Shown here one piece after another: positions 1 through 12,400 of a DNA stretch of 64,000 nt (the first letter of the stretch is position 1; the number at the start of each line of letters is the position of its first letter). The DNA is taken from contig SADC01001275.1 of assembly GCA_004194705.1 (NCBI GenBank), positions 1,116,001-1,180,000 of the forward strand, written 5' to 3'. The notes below the pieces were generated by a model. That model ran no database searches and had not been told where the DNA came from. It saw nothing but the letters and a program-made list of their open reading frames with translations. The translations under genes and the position numbers were made by a program. Origin of the DNA: Ditylenchus dipsaci. Taxonomy: Eukaryota; Nematoda; Chromadorea; Rhabditida; Anguinidae.

Positions 1-346
1 CTTGCAAATGTTTTCCCGAAGAGGTTAGTGGTCTGGGCTGTGCAGCTAAGTTTTCAAATAAGACCAGCCCGGGAGCTACACTGATTGGTAGCTCAGCGAA
101 GGCTTCTTTAACGATGTGCTGAGGTGGGTCGTCTAAAATAGCGAAAATGTATTTTATTGTTTATGAAACGAAAAAAGTTTATTTCAACATTCTTACTTTT
201 CAGTTTTTGTGTGAGCGGAATAGCAGGCTGACTGGTGTGATGTTGACTGCCACTACTACTGAATGTGGTCGACCCGTTGTTGTGGGTAGTAGCAGTATTT
301 AGGGGTGGAAAGGGGGCCGTTGAAGTCCAGGCACTCCTTGATTCTT
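1..346 (-). CDS. 3' or internal part of a Ser/Thr-rich, probably secreted protein gene (runs off left edge)
   Basis: Two coding exons are visible on the minus strand: 346-197 and 132-1 (continuing past the window). The first follows a TTTGCAG acceptor and ends at a GTAAGA donor; the second follows a TATTTTAG acceptor. Both are open in the same frame and both are entered in phase 1; the complete exon also leaves in phase 1. The first encodes a stretch rich in Thr, Ser, Pro and His (for example TATTHNNGSTTFSSSGSQ), the second a more ordinary segment (PQHIVKEAFAELPISVAPG). Composition and the phase 1-1 exon resemble the large secreted protein at 9463-19767, so I infer an extracellular, possibly O-glycosylated protein. 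The upstream exons are not identified. No enzyme motif is seen. Confidence 0.5.
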
Positions 347-845
347 CTGCAAATGTAGAAGATATAAAAATTATTTTTTAAAATTTTTATTTGTTTATAT
401 GTTTATAAGAATCTTTCTTATAAAATAGACAGAAATAGACAAAAAGCATCACAAAAGAATAGATTTTTTAAAACACACTTCCACTCGGGTGTACATACCA
501 CAAGGCACTCGATTTCTAATGTTTTTGGGCTTTTTGATTCCTGGTCCTGATTTTTTGGATAATAAATTAGTAAAAATATTTTTATTGTAACAACACAACA
601 GTGAGCCAAGGTTTTTTTTAAAAAAAACCCTCTGGTATTTTTTTATGTTTTAAATGGATGCAAAAAGTCAAGTATAATACAATTTTGCATGCATTGCCAA
701 TACGTTCTACACATTTTAGACCTTGAAATGAAAAAGGCAGCTAAAACTTATATGAAAACTAGTGTCTACAGGCGCCTATCGGCGTCTATGTTGTTCGGGA
801 ACATTAGTGTTTCGGATACTATCTCTGTTGTTCGGGTAGAACATC
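347..845. other. AT-rich stretch without recognised gene
   Basis: Probably intron or 5' flank of the minus-strand gene at the left edge. No convincing exon, RNA or bounded repeat was found. Confidence 0.4.
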
Positions 846-1088
846 CACCCTATCTGTTAACCCACCTACTCTACCTCGCCTACCCTCGCCTATCCTCGTT
901 TACCCTCGCCCACCGTCGCCTATCCTCGCCTACCCTTGCCTATCCTTGCCTTTCTTCGCCTACCTCGCATACTCTCGCTTAGCCTGACCTAGCCTCGCCT
1001 ATCTCGCCTATCCTCGCCTGTCTTCGCCTACCCTGGCCTACTCTTGCCTATACTCGCCTATCCTCGCCTACCCTCACGTATTTACGCG
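846..1088. repeat. Degenerate tandem repeat, about 10-bp unit (CCTATCCTCG-like)
   Basis: About 24 imperfect copies of a unit close to CCTCGCCTAT/CCTCGCCTAC run head to tail, with substitutions such as CTTGCC and CTCACG. Short open frames crossing it are artefacts of the repeat. Confidence 0.85.
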
Positions 1089-1244
1089 TACACTTGACCT
1101 GGTCTCCAGGGTGTACGTTATATGAAAAATTGACTGTAACGATTCCACCTGAACACTCAACTATCCTATATGGCTACCTACACACCCTAACTGGTCATTT
1201 ACCTACCCTACCTGTGTTATGGAATTGATTGTCCAGAGGAAAAT

Positions 1245-1318
1245 GGTGGTGGCTGGAATTGAACCAGCTCTTTTGGATTTGCCGGGCCAACGTGCTGCCA
1301 ATACACTACGCCTCCACC
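1245..1318 (-). tRNA. tRNA-like sequence (pseudo-tRNA or SINE head)
   Basis: On the minus strand a 74-nt stretch folds partly as a tRNA. There is a 6-of-7-bp acceptor pairing (GGTGGAG with CACCACC), a D-like arm around GTGTATTGGCAGCAC, and a perfect T arm GCTGG-TTCAATT-CCAGC giving a good B box. The anticodon arm does not form the canonical 5-bp stem with a 7-nt loop. I therefore read it as a tRNA-derived relic, not a working tRNA. Confidence 0.35.
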
Positions 1319-1613
1319 TCTGGACAAATTCCTGGGAAGGGACTAAGAGAAAGGAGACACAACAACCTGGCAGAAAAGTGGGCTTGAACACAAAAATCCA
1401 CCTTAAATCCAGGCTAAAATCAACCATCACCGATTCGGAGGGCAAGGAAATTTTTTAGAAACAACTTCAATAATACGTGCTTGTGCTTAAAAGAAAGCCA
1501 AGATGTTGAATTTGAGGGTTCTGTTGAAATATCTGACATGGGTCCTCAAAAATTTGCAGAAAATTGGACTTTAACACAAATGCATTACCCACAGACGCAG
1601 TCCAAATACTATA

Positions 1614-1800
1614 CAGTCAACTCCCGACTTAGTGTACACCCTGGGGACCGGCTCCAGGTGTACACTAAATTGAATGTACACTAAATCGAGGGTTCATTCT
1701 AGTCATTTCAATTAACCGCCGGCCAAAATGATTTAATCCAGGTGTACACTAAACCGAGGTGTACACTAAATCCGGTGTACACTAAATCGGGAGTTGACTG
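1614..1800. mobile_element. pogo/Tigger-like MITE, iterated word GGTGTACACTAAAT
   Basis: A 187-bp element bounded by TA on both sides. Its ends are inverted repeats starting CAGTCAACTCCCGA. Inside, the word GGTGTACACTAAAT (or its variants) is repeated about five times. The CAGTC start and TA target site are typical of non-autonomous pogo/Tigger elements of the Tc1/mariner group. No coding sequence. Confidence 0.8.
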
Positions 1801-3808
1801 TATAGAGATTGGCTTTTAACAAAAATAAATAAAAAAGCCTGAGGGAATAAGGCTTAATAAATGTGGGAGGTTATGTCAAAGGCCCGAAAAAGGAGGTGTT
1901 TTTGAATATAGCGGGAAAAAAATGCACCCGAAATTTCATATTACTTTCAAATAAATAAAGGTTTTTCAGTTTTTCTCCAGCACACAATCAATACTCGTCA
2001 TTTAGCAAACAAAAAAAATATGCTGGAAAGAATACACGAATCACAAAGATAAGGAAATATCTACTATTTTTCGAACCACAAAATAACATCATTTGTTGGA
2101 AGTGAATTGCAAAGAAAAGCGTGAAAGCAAAAGAACAATAATTTCAGTTTTATCTAATTAGTGACTAATTTGTACACAATTTTCTCTTGAATATATTTCA
2201 ACTAACACTCTGAGCGTAAGCAAATAAAATCGAAAATCCACGAAAAAAAAATTCATAATATTTCGTTTTAAAACAAATATATTAATACAATAAAAAAAAC
2301 TTTGTCTACAATGAATTTACTCGTGGAATAGATTCACGTGGCTGGCTGGACTACATTGACCTTTCAACTTCCTGATAATTATATAATCTACAGTCTTCAT
2401 AGAAAGTACATTTCTTTTATCTTCTGGACCTCCAGCTAACTTGGTAGATACTTTTGAACCATGATGCTATTCGGAGAATAGCATGTCTTTTTTATTTTTA
2501 AGTGAAGTCTTTTTCTTTCTCTTTTGTTTTCTCATTGGCCAGTTTTCACGTCTGATTTTGTGATATCCGTGCTAAGCAGGTCCGAAAAACGCCATGTAGA
2601 CCATTGTTACAGTCGGCATTTCCCGCATTAAATAAAAAAAACCCCTTAAGGGCAATGAAAACAGCAAAATAAAAAATCACTTAGGCGGAAATTTATTTGA
2701 GGGTCAAAAATTGCAGTTAAAAATGACCAATTTGAAAAAACTTGGTAATAGAAAAAGCAAAAATTGATTATTTTCAAAAGGAATCGATACACAAAACAAA
2801 ATGACATAAAAAAACCTTGCGTTGTTGTGTTAAGAGGATTATCTATTATTTGTTGTGTTGCTCCTCTTCCTATTGAAACTACACAAAAGGTGCTAGGTTG
2901 GTTTCATATAAAAACTGATTAATCTCTGTTATTTATATAAAAAATTTACAAGAATATTTTCAAACAAAAATAAATTTTTTAATAACAGTGTTATAGCAGA
3001 ATTTTTTTAAACAAATAAGAGTTTATTGGGAAATCACCGGTTGGAAAGCTGAATTAAGCAAATAAATGTTTTATAGCTATGGAGAAATCAGCTTTGAAGA
3101 CTAATGCAGTGATTTTGTATTACTTAACTGAAAAAATACATTTCGAATAAAAAGTTTACGTGTAAAAATTCTAAAAAAAACAGTGGTCAAAATATGAACG
3201 TTAGGCACGGTAAACCAAAATTACACATAGACGTGGCTAAAATTTGGATCTTTCTTAATCAAAGTTAATAATTCCAACAAAAAAAACCCAATGATTCTGG
3301 CTACAAAAGTGTGATAAAAGTAGTGTGCAGAAAAAATGTTTGTACACACACAGGCAAATGCAATAAAAGGCGTAAACAATAGCTAAGCTGAAGCCATATA
3401 TATTTCTTCCTTATTTTTGTTTGGCTTTTCCTTGCTTTTCCCTCTTACTACTGCTTCTTGTCCAGCCATGAACACTTTTTGGTTCTCGAATAGCAACAAA
3501 AGTACTAAAAAGAGAGACACAGGAAACAAAGCGTAAATATAGAATCAAATTAAGCAAAATAAATTATTAATTAGTCTTCGGAGGGTTTTTTAAGTGGGAA
3601 ATATGATGCTTTTTGACAGAGGGGATGCAATTTCAAGTGTTGAAATTGGTTGATTCGGTTTAGATTATAATTTAAATTATGTTTTGAAGGAGCGAGAAAC
3701 TGTGCCTTTTGTAGGCATCAATTTTTATTGCTATGTTTGTACAGAACCTTGTTGTAATTTGATTCATCTCAAAAATCGCAGATGACTCATTCATCCCAAA
3801 TGACTTAA
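1801..3808. other. No gene recognised
   Basis: About 2 kb of AT-rich sequence. I see no exon with a consistent frame and splice sites, and no bounded repeat. Confidence 0.4.
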
Positions 3809-3810
3809 TA

Positions 3811-4234
3811 CAGTCGACCCCTAATTTAAGGGCACATAAAAAGTTCGTTCCCACCTAGGGTCTGACACTTTTTTACATCAATTTTTCAATCTTCTGCCGA
3901 ATGTGATTCGCCAGTTTGGTGTAAGATATCGCAAGGATTCCGATTATACCGATCGTTTCAGTAAATGACAATAATTTTGCAGAAAAGATTCACGGCTATT
4001 CGATTTAACGGCCCTCTATTTTAAAAATTCGGGGCTTTTAAATCAAGTACCCGCGGATCTTTTCTGCAAAATTATTGTCATTCACAGAAAAGATCGGCAA
4101 AATAGGAATCTTTGTGATATTTTGCAGTAGACTGGCGAATCACATTCGGCGGAAGATGAAAAAATTGAGGTAAAAAATGACGGACCCTAGGTGGGAACGA
4201 ACTTTTTAGGGGCCGTTAAATTAGGCGTTGACTG
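3811..4234. mobile_element. pogo/Tigger-like foldback MITE, TA target site
   Basis: A 424-bp element flanked by TA, with ends CAGTCGACCCCTAATTT and the inverted complement at the right. The arms are near-palindromic for about 200 bp. They include the block GTTCGTTCCCACCTAGGGTC and a block ending GCAAGGATTCCGATTATACC, which is also present in the element at 17374-17635. Confidence 0.8.
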
Positions 4235-4637
4235 TACGTAACATCCAAGCAAAGAAAATCAACAGCAGGGAAAAAAATCAATTTGCCCTTTCTTGACACT
4301 TAATCTCTCTTAGTTCGGGCCCCAACACTAGCTAGCAGGGGATTGAGAACTGTAGAAGCAGTTGCTTGCAAAAAAATTGACTGTGAAAATTGGTTAAGTG
4401 CGCATACAGTCTTGGCCAATCAACCGATGTTACCAACCGATTAATTCGCTGGTGGGCCACGGGTTGATTAACTTTATCAACCGGTCGATCAACCGAAAAT
4501 GAATCATTGTTCGATGGTGGATGTGGCGGCTGATAGAATTCAGGCATGGAGAAGACTTGCAAACAAGCGACTATAGAAGCAGTCGCCTTCAAAAATCGGG
4601 TCACAAATCACTATAAAAATTAACTAAGGCAGGAGTA

Positions 4638-5332
4638 CAGTATATGTCATAGCCGGAAATCTTCACAAACCATGTTTTTTCAACGTTTTAGCACTAAAAA
4701 CGTACAGAAAACGCGTTTTTAAGGCCCGGAAGGCCATTTTTTCAAAAAAAAAATTTTTCAGTAAAAATGACCAAAACCATAATTGACGGTTTGACGGTTT
4801 TACCATGTTTTGGTCACTGGAGCTGGGCAAAAAGAGCATCTAAATGCATTTTTGATCAAGAGTCTTGCTCGGAATTATGTCTAAGGTAAGTGAGTGCGCG
4901 CATCTCTAACCATCCAAGCCCCTGCGCATCCTTCGGGGCGCAGGGGGCTTGGTTTCTTGCGGTTGAGATGCGCACACCCACATACCTTAGACGCAAATCA
5001 CTCGAAAGTGTCTCTGGATGCATAAAAAATGTATGCCTACCAGAGTTTATTTATGCGGTAGGCCCCAGTCAACAAAACTATGTTCAACATCTTTCTTTTT
5101 GTACAAAAGTGGCCCTTTTGGTCTTTCCACCTTTCCACCCCAATACAGCCCTAAATTCCCTCAAAATTGGTCAAAAGGGTACTTTTAGGTGACCCCAAAA
5201 CTCAATTTTTTTTTAAATTTTTTTTTCAAAAAATGGCCGTCCGGGGCCGGAAAACGTGTTTTTTGTATGTTTTAGGTGCTAAAACGCTGAAAAAACATGA
5301 CTTGTGAAGATTTCCGGCTATGACATATACTG
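4638..5332. mobile_element. Foldback element F1 with GC-rich cruciform core
   Basis: A 695-bp near-perfect inverted repeat. Outer ends are CAGTATATGTCATAGCCGG and its inverse, preceded on the left by TA. The centre (4878-4992) is a conserved imperfect palindrome whose arms begin GTCTAAGGTA and whose tip is the hairpin AAGCCCCTGCGC/GCGCAGGGGGCTT. The same core recurs at 22094, 23445, 50937 and 54356. No transposase is encoded. Confidence 0.8.
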
Positions 5333-6869
5333 CGCTTTAGCCTTAACTAACAGTAAATTTCACCATAACAAACAGCAATTTTCTTGCAAGAATTTTGCAA
5401 GAATTTCAAAAGAAACAAGAACAAAAAACGAGTCAGTTGCAAGAATAAGAACGCGAGATTCTTGCAGGATTCTTCTCTTGTCCGCCAGATTAATAATAAG
5501 TGTCAAATGTATTTTTTTCAAATAGGCTTCGACGCCGAATCCTGAAAGAATTAAAAATAGGTTCATTGTGTCAATTTTAAGAGTGATTAGATTAGAGAGA
5601 TTAAAGCAGGGCTCGGAAATGTCCTTTATTTAAAGATTTGTCTTTTACTTGAGATCCGAAATCTTTAGAATTTTTGAGATTTTAGGTCAAAATCTTTATT
5701 TTTGTCGCTCAAAAATCAATAAGCACTGGATAAAATGGCACTTTTTGACCAAATGTCTTTTATTTTACCAAAATTTCTTTTATTTTAATTTTGATTTCCG
5801 AGCCCTGGATTAAAGTAAGTTAAAGACCAAAAATACAATTGTGAAATCTAAAGAAATCTTTTAAGTCAGAGGTAGGTGATTGACTAGAATACTTAAGGCA
5901 TAGCAAATTTCACGGCACTCTAGATCTCACCATAACGAGAGTAGCCATAAGTACCAGAGGTTAACTCTTTAGACGAGACGGAGGACTGTCGTTGCAAAAA
6001 AAATGAAGACGGCCGGCATTTTCTAAAAGTAGGGCTTGAATTTCGAATTTCCAGAAAATGGGATAAATAAGGCATTTGGCCGATTTTTCCAAAATCGGAA
6101 AATGTGCTTAAAATTCTTCGCCCCGAAAAATATTTTATTTTTTAGTAAAAAGTATGAATGTCAAGCACATAGATAGAAACTTTTAGGTAGGAATTTTTAC
6201 ATAATATTTGTATTTTCTTTCCTTTCGAAGAAAAAAGAAATACAAGGCAAGCTGACCGCAATGAAAAATTGCAGTAGTAATGTTAAGGAGGACAACGACA
6301 AATGCATATACATATACTAATAAATCAATAAAAGGTGTTTTCTTCTCCAAATCAGACAGCTTTTACACAACAAAAATTCAATATTATGAAAAGATCGATT
6401 ATGATCTGGGTTAAAAATATTTTTTATTCAGTCAAGTTTTTTATTTGCTTCAAAGAACTATGCCACTTGCTTGCGTGTCTGTTCCAAACGTTTGAACGAT
6501 CATGGGATCTCATTAATTTTGGTAATTATTTTTAAATTATTATTTTATTTGATTTTAAAAATAAATTTTGATTATTATTCTTTATCGGGGCTCCAATATC
6601 AAAAATTTTAAATACAGGAAATTTAGTTATTTTTTCGTCAAAGTGGTTACAGTGTTTTTCGCAGTTTCTTCCCCAGAATTTTCCTCCTGCGCCGTTTTAC
6701 GTGCAAGATGCATTGAGGGATTGGAGCTCCAGTTTATGTGGAAAAAGTATGATTTCACAGTCTAATAGCTAAAAAATTAGAATGTCGTTTTTGAAATTCT
6801 GACAAAAAGAGTAAAGTCATTGATGGTGTTCGAGATTATTCTTCAAAGAAATTATTCTAGGATGGGGTA
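5333..6869. other. No gene recognised
   Basis: AT-rich sequence with short open frames only. None shows splice sites, composition or motifs of a real gene. Confidence 0.4.
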
Positions 6870-6880
6870 TATTCAAGTGA

Positions 6881-7102
6881 CAGACCCCAAGTGCACCCCC
6901 CCCTCCTTCTCCTGCAAAGAGTATTTTTCTCTAAGCAGACTTTTTTCATCTAAGCCTAAGGCCTAAGCCTAAACCTAAACCTAAGCCTAAGTTAGCGCGC
7001 TACACATTGCAAAAAAGAAAACTTAAAAAAATCAAGGGAACCTAAAATAGGACGCTTAGAGAAAAATACTCTTTGGAGGGGGGGTGCACTTGGGAGTTTA
7101 CG
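6881..7102. mobile_element. Foldback element with G-runs and telomere-like core, 11-bp flanking direct repeat
   Basis: Inverted arms CCCAAGTGCACCCCCC...AAAGAGTATTTTTCTCT enclose a centre made of CCTAAG/CCTAAA hexamers. The element is flanked by the 11-bp direct repeat TATTCAAGTGA (6870-6880 and 7103-7113), which I read as a target-site duplication. A relative with the same arms lies at 16822-17049. Confidence 0.65.
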
Positions 7103-7113
7103 TATTCAAGTGA

Positions 7114-8764
7114 GGTCAATAAATTTCTGAATAAATAAAAAATCAAAACCTTACTCCACACAAATTAAATTACCACAAACAAAATTAAAAAGTTCTAGAG
7201 CCATGCCAGCCGGCTACCTTACTCAATCCGTCAATTTGTCCGCGGAACGGACTAGTCGAAAGTAAAAATAATTACAAAAAATCGTCACAAATATAGGCAC
7301 ATCATGCAAAGTAGAAAAATTAAATTAAATAACCGATTGAACAAATATAAGGTGAAAGCCCACATCTCACTTACGATTTCCATACAGTGAAAAAACACAT
7401 TTTATAAGCACATACTTGCAACAGTTTTCAAAAATAAGCTTTACACGACTTAAAAATATAGGCGCTACTTCGATGTATTACCACGCCCGACATAAAAAAA
7501 CACGATTGAGACAGCCTAAAAATCGGCCTTACATTCAAAAAATTGACCAAAAAGTGGCCTGTATTATTCCGTTCCCGTCCAAATACTGCCCTTAATCCCT
7601 TCAAATTTGCTTTTCTGGTCTTTTTATACCAAATTATTACTCAAAAATGGTTTTTAGACATTTATAATAAAGTCAATTTCAGGGGGGGGTCTGGTGTATA
7701 CCATAGTAGCGTCAAAATTATATTTCAAATTTTCAAACAAAATATTTTTCAAAATTTTGCCACACGAGAACTACTTTTTAGTGTGATTTAAAAGAAATGA
7801 CTGGTTGCTTGGCTGCACCCAAACCTGTGACTCTTTTGCCTATTTTGTTTCTCTCAAAAAAGGCAACTTTGCTTTTTCAAAAAATGAGAAAAACAGACAA
7901 ACTAGAATGGTTTGAGCCTACCTGAATACACAAAGATGGAAAATTATGAGTCAGTAATAGATGAAAGTTTCAAGAAAAGAATTTTTCATACGAAACGAAA
8001 ATATGGATTTCTGATACAGATTTTGTATACAATTTTAAAAAGTTGTACAGTTGAAGCTACATAGAACGTAACTTTTATTGAGCAGGTCACAGAAACATCC
8101 TTCATTTAAATATTTGTATTTTTTTTTGAGTTTTGTTCTTTTTGATGTTACATAAACGATTTTTTTTAAACTTGTAACCGTTTTGTTTACTTACGAAATC
8201 CATAGCTCGGTGCGGGTGTGGAAATAAAGTGTCGCTTTTTGAGGAGAGCGTATCTACGCTATATAACGGATGCTATATAACACTACACCGAAACCTTAAC
8301 TCTAAGGCCACTCATGCTGTGAACAAACTTAATAGTCAAAAACGTGACAAGCATAGTCCATATATATCATGTTTTGGCCGGAATACAGAACCTCCTGGCC
8401 GAAAACCGGTTCAAACCTAGTTTTTACGCGATTTAACCATTTTAACCATATAGAAAACATGGAAAACGATTGGGAAAGCACTTATCACAAAAAAAATTTG
8501 GCCAAAAATCGACTTTTTGGCCGTTCTGGAGGGTACTCAGATACCTTATTTGGTGGTTTTTACCCCGTTTTGGTCGCTGGAGCTGGACAAAAAGAGACTT
8601 TTTGTGCATGTTATATCATGTATCTTGCTCGGAATCATGTCTAAAGTAATCTTTTAGAAAATTTTAGTTAAAAACACTCTCTACAAGATACTAATAAAAT
8701 AATAATAATGAATCAAGTTGAAAATGATTTAGAGTGAGACAGTCTTTTCTTTTTTTGTATCAAT
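7114..8764. other. No gene recognised; repeat fragment near 8340-8660
   Basis: The only feature I can name is a fragment near 8560-8645 resembling the flank of the foldback F1/F3 core (TGGAGCTGGACAAAAAGAGA ... TTGCTCGGAATCATGTCTAA). It lacks the hairpin itself. Confidence 0.35.
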
Positions 8765-8768
8765 TTAA

Positions 8769-9087
8769 AGGGGCATACCAGCGCGTTACACGGGCAACTT
8801 CAAATTCGCAAAAGGCGGGGACCAGGTATATTCAAACGGGAATTATTTTAGTTACAAATTCGTCATTTTATACAAAAAGCTATACAACGTGTTCGAATCG
8901 AACTCGACCACGTCCGGACTACATCAGCACATTACCACTGAGCTAACCATGCTACACGGAGTTTTTAATAACTTATTGATCTTTTGAGAATAACAAATTT
9001 GCATTTAAAAATAATTCTCGTTTGAATGTGGCTGGTCCCCGCCTTTTGCAAATTTGAAATTGACCGTGTAACGCGCTGGTATGCCCT
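8769..9087. mobile_element. piggyBac-like MITE with TTAA target site, carrying a tRNA-like insert
   Basis: A 319-bp element with TTAA on both sides. The inverted ends AGGGGCATACCAGCGCGTTA and its inverse are followed by a second inverted block around AGGCGGGGACCAG. A TTAA duplication is the hallmark of piggyBac elements. No transposase. The same family is at 49826-51548, and one end lies near 20516. Confidence 0.75.
8886..8960 (-). tRNA. tRNA-like sequence inside the piggyBac-like MITE
   Basis: Read on the minus strand: an A box (TGGTTAGCTCAGTGGTAA), a B box (GAGTTCGATTCG) and complementary ends CGTGT/ACACG. The stems are imperfect. I take it as a tRNA-derived passenger or relic. Confidence 0.35.
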
Positions 9088-9462
9088 TTAAAGAGTTTTA
9101 AAGATGTACTTTACATTTCATTTTTCATTTCATTTTTTAATTTTTCATAACAGTTGTGGTTGAGCAAAGAGTTTTAATATTTCTACAAGCATCAGCACTC
9201 AAAAGCAACTGATTTTTCTGTCAAAATTTAAAAAATTTGATTGAAAGCCCCCAAAAATTATTCCGACCAAGATTATCAAATTTTCTTTCTATTTGGCGGC
9301 CGCAAAGGTGGGAAAAATTTAAAATGCAACAAAATTAATGCAGAATTCGAAAAACTACCCCACACACCCTTTTAACAAAAAAGATAAAAGCCCGAAATAC
9401 TTAAACAATAAAATAGTCAATAAAAAATTCAGTTTGTTGGTTGGAACACACCGACCAAGACT

Positions 9463-12400
9463 ATGTCTCACAAAAATTTTAAGCCACCCAAGCTTATTGT
9501 TTTTGTTGCTATTGGCAGTGTTTTATTAGCTGGGATCAGCTCTGGAACAGGTGAAATTTTTATAGTAAAAGTTTTTTTTGTTAGAGATGACAAGTCTTGT
9601 GAACTTTTTAATATTCCGATGTTTAATTACTGTATTTTTTTAGGGTTGGGCAAATGGCCGGCTATTTCGAAATCTGTCATATAGCCGTGCGTATGGCCAA
9701 AACACGTCTATTTTCATATGAGCCATATGGCCATCACTTAACTCTGAGTCTTAATACGTCTTTTTAAAAGTGCGAATGAAAATACATTAAAGTGCCTTTA
9801 ATGCTTCCGAAATTATCAAGCGAAAAAGCTTACAGCATAATCGAAGAAACCAAGATAGTCTGAAGAGAATCATCCAATTAATGGCTGAAGGTATTGTTAG
9901 TAAGATAATAGGAACAACTGGATTTCTTATGAAGACTGTCTATAGAAACATCAAGAAGCTCGAAAAGCAGGGAGCGTGTAGTCCAGCCAGCTGCGTTAAG
10001 CTGAAAGACAGCAGAGCTTGGCGGCGAAGATAATTAATTAAAACAAAAATGCTGGATAAGGGAAAATTAAGAATAAACATATTTTGTGTACTTTTGAAAT
10101 TTTCGGGTGGGACAAGTGATAAAAAATGAGGTAGTTTTTTGTGAAATTTTAAGACAAACATTTTAGTTGAAGCATTGTGCAATGATTTTGGCTGCATCAA
10201 CATTTCCAGTGCCCCTGCGTCTGAGGAACGACCTATGTCTTCGCAACTCCTTCCAAGCAGACTAGAAGGATTGTCTTCGGCTCTTGGCTATGGAGTCCCA
10301 GTGAGACGCTTGAATCGCCGTTGCGAAGACCATCAAGACTGCCCCACATACAGTGAATGCGTAGGATATCCAGGCGCTTGTGTCCGATGCCTTCGATGTA
10401 AGTTTTTTGGGAGTAGTCGTGGTTTAATGTCAATTTATTTTGACTCATAATTTTCACTCAATGGGCGACTCTTTCAGTCCGAATTTTAGACTCATTTTGA
10501 ATTTGCTTAATAATCTAACTAAGAATATCTGATAAGAAATTAGACCCCTTATCGGAAAGAGTAAATTTAAATCCTAAAAAGTAAAAAGGCTATAGAAAAA
10601 ATCAAACCAGCTACAGTCTACTCTCGATATAACATACCACTCGATATACCGTATTTACTGTATTAACTCCCCACCCTCTAATAACTCCCACCTCTAATAA
10701 CTCACCACCCTCTAATAAGTCCCCACCCTACGGACCTTATATCTCAGCCTAGAGCGAACATTTCGCAAATCTGTTTTTTTCGTTTTCTTAGTTGCCGCGA
10801 GTTTACCTGATTCCACTTTTTAAATTTTGGTTGAGCACCCAAAAATTTCAAAATCGAAATATTTTTTTTCTGATTTTTTAAGGGTTGAAAAATAACTCCC
10901 CATGGGGACTTAATACAGTAAATACGGTAACATACCCCTGGGACCAGTCCAAGGGGTATGTTATATCGAGAGTCGACTGTATCTATAAAAACTAAAAATG
11001 ACTGAATCCAAAAAATGATAATCACCAATATTATTTTATTTTCTAGTGGTTACAAAAAACTGACTTAACAAACCACTTGACCGAAGTTTGTTTGTTCACA
11101 CGGTCGGCGATCATTAAAAAACATTCGTAGATTACTACATTTTGAACAAATAAACGGGCCTAAACTAGGACTGCCAGATGTCTTTATTTTTGAGCTCCGA
11201 AAAAGCAATAGTATAGCATTTTTGCTGAAATACCCGGAAATGTCCTTATTTTGAGCAAATGTCTTTATTTTTTAAAAAAATATCTGGGAACCGTGGTTAA
11301 AACGAGGGTAGGGGTTTACAAATGAGAGTAATTGATCTAATTTTCTTAAATTTGAATTTTGTAAAAATCATTGTTCATTTTTTGTATCTTTCTGTTAATC
11401 ACATTATAAAATTCTTCTCTATGACACAATTTTCTTGTCTCAATACTTTACATTTCAGTGCTGCGCGGAGGAGCCTACTGTCCCCAAAGTGGCTTATTAA
11501 TAGCAACAAGGCTTCCAATGGCTTCTTACAACCCTTTTCAAGCTCGCAGGCACCCTGTTGCTAACTACCAACAAGAATCCCAACAACGACTCAACGATCG
11601 TCTGACCTCACTGCTGTTTAAGTTGCTTGAAGATGTGGAAGAGCTGCTGCGCCAAAGCCTCAACACTCAAAACACCGTTCCCTTCAACCCCACAGTACCC
11701 ATACTTCAAGAGCCTGTAGAACAGTCAACCTTCAGCCCCGTCCGGAACACCGACCCTTTTGCCTCTGTTCTCCAGCCAATGCTTGGCAAATTGGATGCGG
11801 TTGAAGTTATCAAGAAAGTAATTGATCAGGTGGAAAAGAGGGCCGAGGAAAAGCCGCAACTGTGTCTTTTAGGTAAGTAACGATTCTGTTTTACGGTATT
11901 CAGCTGGAGTCGACTTTTTTCCAAAAACATCAGATCAAAAAATTCAAGTTTTAGACCAGTTTAAAGTTTCATATTTTAGCTCAATTTCTGGTATTCGTTT
12001 ACTCAGTAATTCGATTTTTATTTTTAACAAATTATTTAGTTAAAGGACGATGGTTTTTGCGCGCAATGGAATGTGCAAAATTTGAATTGGCGGGGGACAC
12101 TTCTCTTTCGTCTATCACTGTACTCTTTGAAGTCGTTTGAAATGACTCAAAAGAGTATAGTTCTAGACGAAAGGGAAATGTCTCCCGCCAGTTCAAATTT
12201 TGCATATGCCGCTGCGCGCAAAAACTATGGTCCTTTAAGGACTGATACCGTATTTCCTCTAATAAGCGCCCCTGCTCCATTAAGCGCCCCCGCTCTAATA
12301 AGCGCCCTCCCTGGAGGGGGTTTGAAAAATAAGCGCCCCTGCTCTAATAAGCGCCCCCCTCTCAAGGCTATTTTGCTTAGTTTGTATTTCTGTTTTTGGG

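Noticed and set aside
846..1088. CRISPR-like array
   Set aside because: Units of about 10 bp are directly tandem with no spacers; this is a minisatellite in a eukaryotic genome.
1219..1458. Overlapping open frames on both strands near 1.2-1.45 kb
   Set aside because: They cross the tRNA-like relic, have no splice or promoter context, and match no family I know.
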